From contig DKPS01000280.1 of assembly GCA_002471345.1 (NCBI GenBank), positions 1-61,988 on the forward strand: a stretch of 61,988 bases of DNA, in the 5' to 3' direction. The notes below the pieces were generated by a model. The model did no database searches and was not told where the DNA came from. It saw only the letters and a program-made list of their open reading frames with translations. The position numbers and the translations under genes are program-made. This DNA is from Saprospiraceae bacterium UBA7328. GTDB taxonomy: Bacteria; Bacteroidota; Bacteroidia; Chitinophagales; Saprospiraceae. Positions 53,525 to 61,988 of the stretch are shown here, piece by piece; positions within the stretch are counted from its first letter, which is position 1; every line of letters begins with the position of its first letter.

Positions 53525-56500
53525 ATGTATCTAAATACACATAGTCACTTTAGCCTTAAGTATGGACTAGTTGGTCCTAGTCAGATGATAGATATTATGC
53601 GTGATAAGGGTTATATTTCTTATGCGCTCACGGATATTAATACTACCTCTGGATGCCTTGATTTTCTGCGTGTGGCTCCAGATAAAGGAATTCATCCAGT
53701 GGTGGGCATTGACTTTAGAGATGGGATAAATCAACGGTATGTAGGTATAGCCCGCAATAATGAAGGCTTTACAGAACTCAATAAATTCCTGAGTGAACAG
53801 CTTCTTTCTGGTGAAAATTTACCTGTTGATCCCCCTGCCTTTGAGAATGCTTATATTATCTATCCCTATGATAAAAAACCCAACCGGCCACTAAGAATGC
53901 ATGAATACGTCGGTATCAGATTGTCTGATCTTAATAGGATCACTTTTGACACTACAATGCCGCCTGAGAAAAAATGGGTGTCACTACAGCCAGCCACTTT
54001 TAGAAATAGAAATGACCACAATGCTCATATTCTACTCAGAGCTATTGATTTGAATACTCTTTACACTAAGCTGCAACCTACGGATATGGCTAATGGGGAA
54101 GGAGTCATTTTTACCAAAAAGAAATTGATAAAAACTTTTGATCAGTATCCTTTCATCCTTCATAATACTGGCAAGCTACTAGAGTCCTGTCACGTAGTTT
54201 TTGACTTCGAAAAACCCACTATTAAAAACTTGAAGACATTCACAGGATCAGAAATGAAGGATCAAAAACTGATACGCCGTCTATGCCGGGACAATCTAAA
54301 ATACAGATACCCTAAACCCACAGATGAGGTTATACAGCGCATCAAAAAAGAACTAAGTATTATTGAGAAGAAAGGTTTTCTTTCTTATTTTTTGATCAAT
54401 TGGGATATCACTACATACGCCAGACAAAAGGGGTATTTCTATGTGGGTCGTGGTAGTGGTGCTAATAGTATAATAGCCTATTTGCTTAAGATTACTGATG
54501 TAGATCCTATAGAGTTGGACCTTTATTTCGAAAGATTCATTAATCTATTTAGAGAAAATCCTCCTGATTTTGATATTGATTTCTCATGGAAGGATAGAGA
54601 AGATATCACCCAGTATATTTTTGATAGATTTCCTCATACGGCCCTACTTGCTACCTACAATACGTTCAAATACCGAGCTGCAGTGAGAGAATTAGGAAAG
54701 GTGTTTGGATTGCCTAAGGAAGAGATAGATATTCTCAGTAAAGGCAGGATGAATACTAAGAATTTGGATCAACTTTCTCGCCTTGTGCTTAAGTATAGTG
54801 CCCTCATTCAGGGATTGCCTAATCATCTTAGTGTGCATGCCAGTGGCGTTATCATTTCACAAGAATGTATGTACAATTATACGGCCACTTTTGTTCCGCC
54901 AAAAGGCTTTCCTACGACTCAGTTTGACATGGTAGTAGCTGAGGATTTAGGCTTATATAAATTTGATATTTTGGGTCAAAGAGGATTGGCTAAAATTAAA
55001 GATGGATTATCCTTAGTAAGGCATAACAACCCATCTCATGACCACATTGATATCCACGATATGCGGGCTATCAAAAAGGATGAAAAGGTTAATGGCTTGC
55101 TTCGGGTGGGAAAGGCTATAGGTTGTTTTTATGTGGAGTCTCCAGCTATGAGGATGTTATTGAAAAAGCTGGAAGTGGATGAATATTTAGGCCTCGTAGC
55201 AGCGAGTTCCATTATACGCCCAGGAGTAGCCAAATCGGGTATGATGAGAGAATATATCCTTCGCTATAGAGATGCAGAAAGGCGCAAACAAGCTCACCCT
55301 ACATTACAAAAAATTATGCCTGACACTTATGGTATTATGGTGTATCAAGAGGATGTGATCAAAGTAGCACATTATTTTGCACAGCTTGATTTGGGAGAGG
55401 CGGATATCCTCCGTAGAGGTATGTCAGGTAAATATCGCTCCCGAGATGAGTTCCTTCGCATCAAGGATAAATATTTTACTAACTGTAAGGAGATAGGTCA
55501 TGATGATGTATTAGCTAAGGAGGTATGGCGGCAGATTGAGAGCTTTGCAGGTTATGCTTTCGCCAAGGGACACTCTGCTTCTTATGCGGTAGAGAGTTAC
55601 CAAAGCTTATACCTGAAGGCTTATTATCCCATTGAGTTTATGGTCGCAGTTATTAATAATGGTGGTGGTTTCTATCGTACAGAGCTCTATGTTCACGAAG
55701 CTCGTATGTGTGGAGCAGAGATTATGCCTCCATGTGTGAATGAAAGCGACTATGGCTGTATGGTAAAAGCAAAGAAAATCTTTTTGGGCCTAGGGTTTAT
55801 ACATGGATTGGAGAGTAGTACAGCTAAAAGTATAGTGGAGAGCAGATGGCATCACGGACCATTTAAAAGCCTACTGGATTTTACTGAAAGAGTTCATATT
55901 GGGATTGAAGAGTTGACAAGTTTGATTAGGATAGGTGCCTTTTCCTTTTATAAAAAGGATAAGAAAGAGCTGTTGTGGTCAGCACATCAGTTACTCAATA
56001 AGTCAGTACATGACCTTCAACAGACTAAACTTTTTGATACAGTAGTGAAAGAATATAAGCTGCCTCATCTCACTACCGCTGAGTATGAGGATGCCTTTGA
56101 TCAGTTAGAATTATTAGGCTTTCCTCTTTGTAATCCATTTTTGCTCACTGATGAGTCCTTGGTGAATACTATTTGTACAAAGGATTTTCCACAATACCTC
56201 AACAGGACAATTGATGTGATGGGTTACCTCATTGCTACTAAAGATACTAGTACTTCTAATGGTAAACGGATGCATTTTGGCACTTTTCTGGATCAGGAAG
56301 GGCAATTTATTGATACAGTGCATTTTCCACCAGTAGCTGGGAGATACCCATTTGCAGGTAGAGGTGTATATGTGATTAAAGGAAAAGTAGTGGAGGAATT
56401 CGGATTTTATAGTATTGAAGTGTTAAGTCAAGAAAAGCTGTCTTATATGCCGGACCCACGTTTTGGTGAAGTAGGATATATGGCATTAGGTAAAAAACAT

Positions 56501-56548
56501 TTTGGGAATAGAAGAAGGAAGTCCCTTAAACCACCAAAAAGGGCATAA
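53525..56548 (+). CDS. dnaE: Short DnaE-type DNA polymerase III alpha subunit (cassette copy)
   Basis: 1007 residues from ATG 53525 (MYLNTHSHFSLKYGLVGPSQ); the GTG at 53465 adds 20 unlikely residues. An N-terminal PHP domain is altered at metal sites: HSHFS is kept, but the usual TDH reads LTDIN and the usual Glu is Asp in VVGIDFR. The polymerase core has the catalytic Asp triplet PDFDIDF (Asp348, 350, 352). A C-terminal OB-fold follows (MHFGTFLDQEGQFIDTVHFP). A candidate clamp motif QTKLF is at 833-837. It is shorter than replicative DnaE (about 1160 aa), and the context suggests a translesion role like ImuC/DnaE2. Confidence 0.9.
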   Translation: MYLNTHSHFSLKYGLVGPSQMIDIMRDKGYISYALTDINTTSGCLDFLRVAPDKGIHPVVGIDFRDGINQRYVGIARNNEGFTELNKFLSEQLLSGENLPVDPPAFENAYIIYPYDKKPNRPLRMHEYVGIRLSDLNRITFDTTMPPEKKWVSLQPATFRNRNDHNAHILLRAIDLNTLYTKLQPTDMANGEGVIFTKKKLIKTFDQYPFILHNTGKLLESCHVVFDFEKPTIKNLKTFTGSEMKDQKLIRRLCRDNLKYRYPKPTDEVIQRIKKELSIIEKKGFLSYFLINWDITTYARQKGYFYVGRGSGANSIIAYLLKITDVDPIELDLYFERFINLFRENPPDFDIDFSWKDREDITQYIFDRFPHTALLATYNTFKYRAAVRELGKVFGLPKEEIDILSKGRMNTKNLDQLSRLVLKYSALIQGLPNHLSVHASGVIISQECMYNYTATFVPPKGFPTTQFDMVVAEDLGLYKFDILGQRGLAKIKDGLSLVRHNNPSHDHIDIHDMRAIKKDEKVNGLLRVGKAIGCFYVESPAMRMLLKKLEVDEYLGLVAASSIIRPGVAKSGMMREYILRYRDAERRKQAHPTLQKIMPDTYGIMVYQEDVIKVAHYFAQLDLGEADILRRGMSGKYRSRDEFLRIKDKYFTNCKEIGHDDVLAKEVWRQIESFAGYAFAKGHSASYAVESYQSLYLKAYYPIEFMVAVINNGGGFYRTELYVHEARMCGAEIMPPCVNESDYGCMVKAKKIFLGLGFIHGLESSTAKSIVESRWHHGPFKSLLDFTERVHIGIEELTSLIRIGAFSFYKKDKKELLWSAHQLLNKSVHDLQQTKLFDTVVKEYKLPHLTTAEYEDAFDQLELLGFPLCNPFLLTDESLVNTICTKDFPQYLNRTIDVMGYLIATKDTSTSNGKRMHFGTFLDQEGQFIDTVHFPPVAGRYPFAGRGVYVIKGKVVEEFGFYSIEVLSQEKLSYMPDPRFGEVGYMALGKKHFGNRRRKSLKPPKRA

Positions 56549-56551
56549 TAG

Positions 56552-57637
56552 ATGAAAGAAGAGAATGAAAATCAATACATAAAAGGTAGGGGTGCACAAA
56601 TTAATACACCTAATCCATTTGAAACCCATGAAAGAATCAAAGAAAAAGGGCAATGGAAAGATAAAGATGAGCTCGAAAGTTTGAAGGATACTCAGTACAT
56701 AAATACTCATCCAAAATCTGTGGTAAATAAAGTGACTAGCCCTGACGTAGGTATGGAATACTCACTCAACCCCTATCAAGGATGTGAGCATGGATGTATA
56801 TACTGTTATGCTAGGAATAGCCATACCTACTGGGGTTATAGTGCAGGAATTGAATTCGAACAGAAAATACTCATCAAAGAAAATGCTCCTGAACTTCTTA
56901 AAAAGAAAATAACAAGTCGAAATTGGAATCCTGTACCAATTATGTTGTCAGGAAATACAGACTGCTATCAACCGGCAGAAAAAAAGTATGAACTGACTCG
57001 AAGGATACTTGAGATGCTTTGGAAACACAAACACCCTGTGTGGATCATTACAAAAAATCAATTGATTACAAGAGATATTGATATTCTTCAGAAAATGGCT
57101 AAAAAGAATCTGGTTAAAGTTTCAATGTCAATAACCACATTGGATGAGTCTCTAAGAGCTAAGATGGAGCCTCGTACTGCAACAGGAAAGAATAGAATTA
57201 AAACTGTAGACAAGCTATCAGCAGCAGGAATACCAGTAAATATCATGATGGCACCTATTATTCCAAGTATCAATGACAAGGAAATATTTGATATAGCAAA
57301 AAAGACTTCAGCAGCAGGAGCATCATCTTTTAATTATACGATGGTAAGATTGAACGGAGCCATTAGTGAGCTTTTTAATGACTGGATATACAAATGTTAT
57401 CCAGATAAAGCTCAAAGAGTACTACATCAAATAGAAAGTTGCCATGGAGGATCACTAAATGATAGTCAATTTGGAAGGAGGATGAAAGGTGATGGGAATA
57501 TTGCTGAAGTGATAAAACAGCAAGTAAAAATGGCAAGAGAGAAATATTTTTCTGGAAGGTCAATGCCAGAATATAACTTATCCTTGTTTCAAAAAAATGA
57601 GAATAATCAATTGAGTTTATTTAGTTGCAATCAATGA
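56552..57637 (+). CDS. PA0069/SPL-like radical SAM protein with C-terminal clamp-type motif
   Basis: 361 residues. The radical SAM cluster ligands are Cys78, Cys82 and Cys85 (YQGCEHGCIYCYARN), followed by the family's SHTYWGYSAGIEFEQKI and MLSGNTDCYQPAE. The group is annotated as PA0069-family and is related to spore photoproduct lyase. The C-terminus carries QLSLF at 353-357, identical to a consensus beta-clamp-binding peptide. It begins 4 bp after dnaE, so it is co-transcribed with the polymerase genes; a DNA-repair role is inferred. It is convergent with the rhomboid gene. Confidence 0.88.
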   Translation: MKEENENQYIKGRGAQINTPNPFETHERIKEKGQWKDKDELESLKDTQYINTHPKSVVNKVTSPDVGMEYSLNPYQGCEHGCIYCYARNSHTYWGYSAGIEFEQKILIKENAPELLKKKITSRNWNPVPIMLSGNTDCYQPAEKKYELTRRILEMLWKHKHPVWIITKNQLITRDIDILQKMAKKNLVKVSMSITTLDESLRAKMEPRTATGKNRIKTVDKLSAAGIPVNIMMAPIIPSINDKEIFDIAKKTSAAGASSFNYTMVRLNGAISELFNDWIYKCYPDKAQRVLHQIESCHGGSLNDSQFGRRMKGDGNIAEVIKQQVKMAREKYFSGRSMPEYNLSLFQKNENNQLSLFSCNQ

Positions 57638-57641
57638 AATC

Positions 57642-58379
57642 TTAGGCATTTATACGATTTAAGCCCTTAGTGATATCTCTATTGAGAAAGCCATAAGCTA
57701 ATCCAAAAATAAAACCCCCGATGTGAGCCCACCAAGCTACTCCAGCAGCTTGAGCACTGACGACACTGAGGCCACCTATACCTGACATGAGCTGCTCTAC
57801 GAACCAAAAACCTAAAAATACCAATGCCGATACTCGAACTGTCCAAATAAAAATTAACACCTTGATGGTAGATTTTGGAAACATGACGATATAGGCTCCC
57901 ATTACAGCTGATATAGCCCCACTTGCACCGAGAGAAGGAATAGAACCAGCACATAGAGAATCCTCAGTACTGCAATTACTTTCGATAGCACATGGCATAC
58001 AGCATGAGAGACTTCCATCTCCGCCTACTATCAGTTCTAATCCTATATGTGCACCAGAGGCAAAAAGCCCACCAAGGATATAAAAAATTATAAATCTTGA
58101 ATTTCCTACTACGGCTTCAATATTATCAGCAAATACCCACAAGAATAACATATTGCCTATGAGGTGCATCCATCCCCCATGCAAAAACATACTCGATATC
58201 AAGGTATGGAGGTCACGACCTTTAACGACCTCAGATGGAACAGTAGCATATTCACAAACAAGATTGCCCTCTACCTGTATTTGTAAAATAAAGACAATGA
58301 CATTTATAACGATAAGACTATAAGCGAAAAGGGGTTTAGATCCACCTTTTACATTTGTATCACCTATAGGAAAAATCAT
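57642..58379 (-). CDS. Rhomboid intramembrane serine protease with a Cys-rich loop
   Basis: 245 residues with six or so membrane segments. Rhomboid hallmarks: HGGWMHLIGNMLFLWVFADN in loop 1 and TM2, the nucleophile Ser153 in LGASGAISAVMG and the base His219 in WWAHIGGFIFG. Between TM3 and the catalytic helix is an insert with five Cys (Cys126, 127, 130, 136, 143), unusual for the family and on the outer face by the usual topology. Rhomboids cut membrane proteins within the membrane. It stands alone, convergent with the radical SAM gene. Confidence 0.9.
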   Translation of the reverse strand: MIFPIGDTNVKGGSKPLFAYSLIVINVIVFILQIQVEGNLVCEYATVPSEVVKGRDLHTLISSMFLHGGWMHLIGNMLFLWVFADNIEAVVGNSRFIIFYILGGLFASGAHIGLELIVGGDGSLSCCMPCAIESNCSTEDSLCAGSIPSLGASGAISAVMGAYIVMFPKSTIKVLIFIWTVRVSALVFLGFWFVEQLMSGIGGLSVVSAQAAGVAWWAHIGGFIFGLAYGFLNRDITKGLNRINA

Positions 58380-58438
58380 AAACAGTTTTTCTAAAAGTAC
58401 ATTTTCGAATTGAAGTTAATCAAGAACTAGGATGATAC

Positions 58439-59206
58439 TTATGGGCGATTAATTTTTCTTGCGTCTTTCTTTTCCTTCATTATTAAAGCAAATAATTTCA
58501 AATTGTCTTTTTCTTCAGATAATATGTCGTTTTTCTTCTCTTTGAAATTTCGAATTGCGGTGGCTTCCTCTATTGGAAAGTGGGAGAATAAACTCTTCTT
58601 TCTGACATTCACTTTGATCAGTTTATGGTCCTTTACAATATAGTATTTGATTTGTTTCTTGAAAATGGAATTAGTCTGAACTATTCCGTTATTCTCTCCT
58701 TTTCTTAAATTAATTTCCTGATTCTTAAAGAGAACAATTTTATCACTTTCATAAATAACTTGATAGAATTTATCAGGATGCTTGGGGTTTACTTTTTTAA
58801 AAGAATAATTCTCGTTTTCTTTTTCAAAAAAGATTTCTTTGTAAAATCTCGTGTCGAGGACTAGCTCTTCTTTTTTGTCATCTCGCGCTATAATTTCTTC
58901 GACATATTGGTCAATTTTTATTGGAACATTTAGGATTTGAGAGCCATCAGCATTTACTAGTGTTGCCAGAATAAAATCTTCAAAACAATAAGGAGAACCG
59001 TCTACCTCATTATAGGTCTCGGATATTGCTCTATACTTATATTGAGCATTCATGATAGAAAGGGTTCGCATCGCTCTATTCAGGCCATTGAGTCCTGATT
59101 GGCTAGCTTGATTAGTGAAGGAAGGGGTATTGGCCCTCGCATTTCCTTGGGACTGAGTAGGGGAGTAAGTAAGTAGAATGGAAGCTATAATTACAAAATA
59201 TTTCAT
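58439..59206 (-). CDS. Secreted protein of unknown function, paralog of the 59400 gene
   Basis: 255 residues from ATG 59206 (MKYFVIIASILLTYSPTQSQ), a signal peptide; the frame from 59248 adds 14 residues ahead of it. The mature part shares with its neighbour EVDGSPYCFED, VLDTRFYKEIFFEKE, HPDKFYQVIYESDKIVLFK, LRKGENNGIVQTNS and a C-terminal helix with HFPIEEA. I do not recognise the family; the pattern of short beta-strands suggests a beta-rich envelope protein. Its last third is very basic. Confidence 0.7.
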   Translation of the reverse strand: MKYFVIIASILLTYSPTQSQGNARANTPSFTNQASQSGLNGLNRAMRTLSIMNAQYKYRAISETYNEVDGSPYCFEDFILATLVNADGSQILNVPIKIDQYVEEIIARDDKKEELVLDTRFYKEIFFEKENENYSFKKVNPKHPDKFYQVIYESDKIVLFKNQEINLRKGENNGIVQTNSIFKKQIKYYIVKDHKLIKVNVRKKSLFSHFPIEEATAIRNFKEKKNDILSEEKDNLKLFALIMKEKKDARKINRP

Positions 59207-59337
59207 CTGTTTGTTATTTGAATTGAAATAATCAGAGATGATTTTCATTCACGCTATATAATAGTCTATCTAGTTATAAAATTCGACATTATTAACTTTT
59301 TAAAATCTTGGAACTGCTGTTTTATGAGAGGTTTAAC

Positions 59338-59372
59338 AAAAAAGCCGAATCTCAATTTAATCAAGATTCGGC
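59338..59372 (-). terminator. Terminator after the 59400 gene
   Basis: GCCGAATCT (59344-59352) and AGATTCGGC (59364-59372) form a perfect 9-bp stem. On the minus strand it is followed by a T run (complement of 59338-59343). Confidence 0.85.
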
Positions 59373-59399
59373 AAGGTTATGTCTAAATGGGCTTAGAAA

Positions 59400-60152
59400 T
59401 TAATCATCATCCATAGCAGCAAAAAGCTGCCTGTAATCTTTTTCTTTTAAAAGTTTGATTTTTGCTGACTTGATATATTCTCTAAAAGCAACGGCTTCCA
59501 ATTCAGGAAAGTGATCAAAAACATCCCTTTTCTTCAAATTTACTTTTGCCAAAGAACCATCTGATCCCTTAACATAGTATTTTTTGTGTTGGCTGAATTT
59601 TGAATTCGTTTGTGTGATGCCAAAATTCTCTCCTTTTCTCAATTTTGCATTGTGATCCTTGAAAAATACAATGTCCCCACTTTCATAAAGTACTTCGTAG
59701 AACTTGTCTGGATGCTTGTCATTCACTTTCTTAAGTGACAATAAATCACCATCTTTTTCTAAAAGAATCTCCTTATAGTACCTAGTGTCTAGAACGATAT
59801 CATCTCCCTTTTTATCAGATGCTATTATCTCTCCAGCATAAAGATCGTATTTGATTTGAACATCAATCATTTCACGACCATCGTTCAAAACAAGAGTCGC
59901 ACTAGACGCGTCCTTAGTAAGATAAGGAGATCCATCAATTTCATCGTAAGAGGAAATCGAAGAAAGGTATTGATTTGACACCATGTCATTAGCTAATCCT
60001 CTTAATATGGATGTATTTGCACCTTGGTATGTGAAACTGCCAGTTCCGGCCCCTAAAGCTCCAGCAGTAGAACTTGACCCTCCACCACAGTTTTGAGTAT
60101 AAACAAAGCCAAAAGCTAAGAAGCAGAATATCGAAAGAATTAGTTTTTTCAT
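59400..60152 (-). CDS. Secreted protein of unknown function, paralog of the 58439 gene
   Basis: 250 residues with a signal peptide (MKKLILSIFCFLAFGFVYTQ) and a Gly/Ser-rich linker (NCGGGSSSTAGALGAGTGS). The core matches the 58439 gene: DEIDGSPYLTKD, VLDTRYYKEILLEKD, HPDKFYEVLYESGDIVFFK and LRKGENFGITQTNSKF. It ends in an acidic helix. The two genes are 193 bp apart with a terminator between, so they are separate units from an old duplication. Function is not known. Confidence 0.7.
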   Translation of the reverse strand: MKKLILSIFCFLAFGFVYTQNCGGGSSSTAGALGAGTGSFTYQGANTSILRGLANDMVSNQYLSSISSYDEIDGSPYLTKDASSATLVLNDGREMIDVQIKYDLYAGEIIASDKKGDDIVLDTRYYKEILLEKDGDLLSLKKVNDKHPDKFYEVLYESGDIVFFKDHNAKLRKGENFGITQTNSKFSQHKKYYVKGSDGSLAKVNLKKRDVFDHFPELEAVAFREYIKSAKIKLLKEKDYRQLFAAMDDD

Positions 60153-60298
60153 AATGATTTTTTCTTGTTTGCAATTATATAAAATAGAACGTATTTGAAA
60201 GCCAGGATGTCTATTAATCTAAAATTATGTTCGTTTCATATTCTTTTATGCCAATTTAATCCTTGGAATATTACATTGCAACAAAAAGAAATTAAAAT

Positions 60299-61102
60299 AT
60301 GAATGCACACGAAATTGATTATAAAATTTATGGTGAGGAAATGCAGTATGTCGAGATAGAACTGGATCCCCATGAGACGGTTGTTGCAGAGCCTGGAAGT
60401 TTTATGATGATGGATGAGGATATCGAAATGAGGACAATTTTTGGTGATGGCTCAGGACAAGAAGAAGGTCTTTGGGGAAAAATGCTTTCAGCAGGAAAAC
60501 GTGTGTTGACTGGAGAGAAACTGTTTATGACAGCATTCACACACATAGGAGTGGACAAGCATAAAGTGAGTTTTGCTTCTCCGTATCCAGGTAAAATCAT
60601 ACCATTGGACTTGTCTGAACTTGGAGGAAAAGTTGTTTGTCAAAAGGATGCTTTCTTATGTGCAGCTCAGGGGACTGCAGTAGGAATTGAGTTTTCTAGA
60701 AAACTGGGAAGAGGATTCTTTGGTGGTGAGGGATTTATTATGCAAAAAATAGAAGGCGATGGAATGGCATTTATGCATGCTGGAGGACATGTTCTAGAGC
60801 GGACCTTAGATGTAGGAGAACATTTGAGTGTGGATACTGGATGTCTTGTTGGGTTCACTCAAACAGTAGATTACAATATCGAAATGGTAAAAGGGATCAA
60901 GAATATGATGTTTGGAGGTGAAGGGTTTTTCTTTGCAAGTCTTCGAGGGCCTGGAAAGGTTTGGATTCAGACACTTCCATTTAGTAGATTAGCTAATAGG
61001 GTCATAAAGAATAGTAGACATCTTCTCGGTGGTGGTAAAGGAGAAGGAAATGTGTTAGGTACACTCGGGGATATTATGGACGGAGATGGATTTAGGCTGT
61101 AA
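60299..61102 (+). CDS. AIM24/TIGR00266-family protein
   Basis: 267 residues. The family pattern is clear: MQYVEIELDPHETVVAEPGSF near the start, CAAQGTAVGIEF, FIMQKIEGDGMAFMHAGG, VDTGCLVGF and WIQTLPFSRLANRV near the end. Its fold is a beta-rich TRAP-like barrel; no reaction is known. Yeast Aim24 affects mitochondrial membrane organisation, which is weak guidance here. It has no signal peptide. Its 3' end overlaps the convergent yaaA by 11 bp. Confidence 0.88.
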   Translation: MNAHEIDYKIYGEEMQYVEIELDPHETVVAEPGSFMMMDEDIEMRTIFGDGSGQEEGLWGKMLSAGKRVLTGEKLFMTAFTHIGVDKHKVSFASPYPGKIIPLDLSELGGKVVCQKDAFLCAAQGTAVGIEFSRKLGRGFFGGEGFIMQKIEGDGMAFMHAGGHVLERTLDVGEHLSVDTGCLVGFTQTVDYNIEMVKGIKNMMFGGEGFFFASLRGPGKVWIQTLPFSRLANRVIKNSRHLLGGGKGEGNVLGTLGDIMDGDGFRL

Positions 61103-61874
61103 CAGGTATAAAATTTCTTACAAAGATCCATTTGTCAACAGTGGAATGTTCTTCTGAAAATGAATATCTATCGGTATCAAATCCTTGAATATCCAGTTTG
61201 TTTGAGATTTGATTGTCAATAATGTATCTAGTTACTAATCCTCGTGCTTTTTTTGCATTGAAAGAAATAAATGTGAGATCATCACCTTTGTATTCTTTGA
61301 AGTTTATAGTTAGAAGTTCTCCATTTAACGTTTTCTTATTGATGGAAGAGAAGTATTCATTTGATGCAAGATTAACCACAAGATTAGAATTCGTTTTTTC
61401 TAAATCATCATTCAGCATTTGAGTTATTCTATTTCCCCAAAATTTGTATAAGTTTTTACCTCTTCTATTGTTCAACTTAGTTCCCATTTCAAGTCTATAA
61501 GGTTGAATGAGGTCCATTGGTCTTAATAGTCCATACAAGCCAGAAAGAATCCTTACATGATCTTGTGCAAAGTGAAGATTTTCTTCAGATAGGCTGGAAT
61601 TGTCAAGGCCTTTGTATACATCACCATCAAATGCTAAAATGGCAGGTCTACTGTTGCTTATATCATGATTTATTTTAAATGATTTGTACCTTTTTTCATT
61701 TTCGTTTGCAATATTCTCGCTGATATGCATCAAGTTTTGAAGTTTTTTTGATGACTTTTTACTCAATATTTTGATGAGTTGTTCAGTGTCATTGAGCAGT
61801 CTTGGTTGGCTCAAGCCATTTTGACTTTGGCGACTGAAGTCTAAAGATTTAGCAGGAGAAAGTAAAACGATCAT
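61092..61874 (-). CDS. yaaA: YaaA (UPF0246) peroxide-stress/DNA-binding protein
   Basis: 260 residues, the family's usual length. MIVLLSPAKSLDFS opens it, followed by LAFDGDVYKGLD, VRILSGLYGLLRPMDLIQPYRLEMGT in parts, NLYKFWGNRIT and VNLASNEYFSSI; the end GFDTDRYSFSEEHSTVDKWIFVR is typical. In E. coli YaaA limits peroxide damage by lowering free iron; that role may carry over by homology. It is alone on the minus strand, with a tRNA and terminator upstream. Confidence 0.94.
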   Translation of the reverse strand: MIVLLSPAKSLDFSRQSQNGLSQPRLLNDTEQLIKILSKKSSKKLQNLMHISENIANENEKRYKSFKINHDISNSRPAILAFDGDVYKGLDNSSLSEENLHFAQDHVRILSGLYGLLRPMDLIQPYRLEMGTKLNNRRGKNLYKFWGNRITQMLNDDLEKTNSNLVVNLASNEYFSSINKKTLNGELLTINFKEYKGDDLTFISFNAKKARGLVTRYIIDNQISNKLDIQGFDTDRYSFSEEHSTVDKWIFVRNFIPVTA

Positions 61875-61930
61875 TCTTAAGAACTTAAATTCAAAGTATA
61901 AAGAATGTAAATGTAGGAATGGTTCAATAA

Positions 61931-61958
61931 AAAAGCACTTCTGACGGGAAGTGCTTTT
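61931..61958. terminator. Terminator downstream of the edge tRNA
   Basis: AAAAGCACTTC (61931-61941) and GAAGTGCTTTT (61948-61958) form an 11-bp perfect stem, flanked by A and T runs on either side. On the minus strand it lies 10 bp after the tRNA 3' end at 61969. Confidence 0.8.
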
Positions 61959-61968
61959 AAAAGTATTG

Positions 61969-61988
61969 CTGTGAGAGAAGGACTCGAA
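61969..61988 (-). tRNA. 3' end of a tRNA gene (cut by window edge)
   Basis: The minus strand reads TTCGAGT (T-loop), CCTTC (T-stem arm), TCTCACA (acceptor arm) and G (discriminator), then a short spacer and a terminator. CCA is not encoded. The anticodon is outside the window, so the amino acid cannot be given. Confidence 0.55.

Noticed and set aside
61931..61988. Integration site at the edge tRNA
   Set aside because: No integrase, no repeated tRNA end and no shift in gene type near it; a normal tRNA followed by a terminator explains the sequence.

Overview
The window is a piece of a Bacteroidota chromosome, most likely from the Saprospiria. The base composition is AT-rich. Few genes have a Shine-Dalgarno site, and several have the Bacteroidota promoter form (TTTG, about 20 nt, TAnnTTTG). 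The gene content fits: DUF4920, a BioD-like/DRTGG protein, an S6-S18-L9 operon, giant DUF11 surface proteins with a C-terminal module I associate with Saprospiria, and an S24 repressor-dinB-dnaE cassette. The lineage call is inference from gene content; I ran no search.

Layout. 1-534 is the N-terminal part of a MeaB-like GTPase (minus strand). 807-12627 holds two adjacent giant secreted proteins that share a C-terminal module. Both are interrupted: the first by two frameshifts, one a 5-bp tandem duplication, and the second by an in-frame TAG. 12774-24957 is housekeeping: PaaE-like reductase, enoyl-CoA isomerase, Lon, MetF, SecA, an ECF sigma factor, a BioD-like protein and DUF4920. 25063-26250 is rpsF-rpsR-rplI. 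26324-29702 (minus) carries a YgjP-like protease, serC and gpmI, followed by nadK and a membrane protein on the plus strand. 31435-35725 (minus) carries an amidohydrolase, a membrane protein, a flavin-binding protein and a 2-oxoacid dehydrogenase E2 with two lipoyl domains. 35997-40943 has a Cys-motif hydrolase and a compact pheS-hisS-gatA run. 41173-42447 is a LysM lytic transglycosylase. 42533-43248 is a decayed YafY/WYL regulator beside an intact GyrI-like gene.

The accessory part starts at about 43.9 kb. A minus-strand cluster (ankyrin lipoprotein, acyltransferase, serine beta-lactamase-like hydrolase) diverges from an 869-aa protein that joins an AraC-type DNA-binding domain, a class III nucleotide cyclase, one membrane span, a TolB/FlgO-like domain and TPRs. 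Two small heat-shock proteins then diverge from a LexA-like S24 repressor. The repressor heads a run of four-helix-bundle protein, DinB, a short DnaE and an SPL-type radical SAM protein. This looks like a damage-inducible mutagenesis cassette. DinB, DnaE and the radical SAM protein each carry a candidate sliding-clamp motif. The window closes with a rhomboid protease, two paralogous secreted proteins of unknown function, an AIM24-like protein, YaaA and the 3' end of a tRNA.

No CRISPR array, rRNA, transposase or integrase was seen, and no stretch over about 300 bp lacks a gene.
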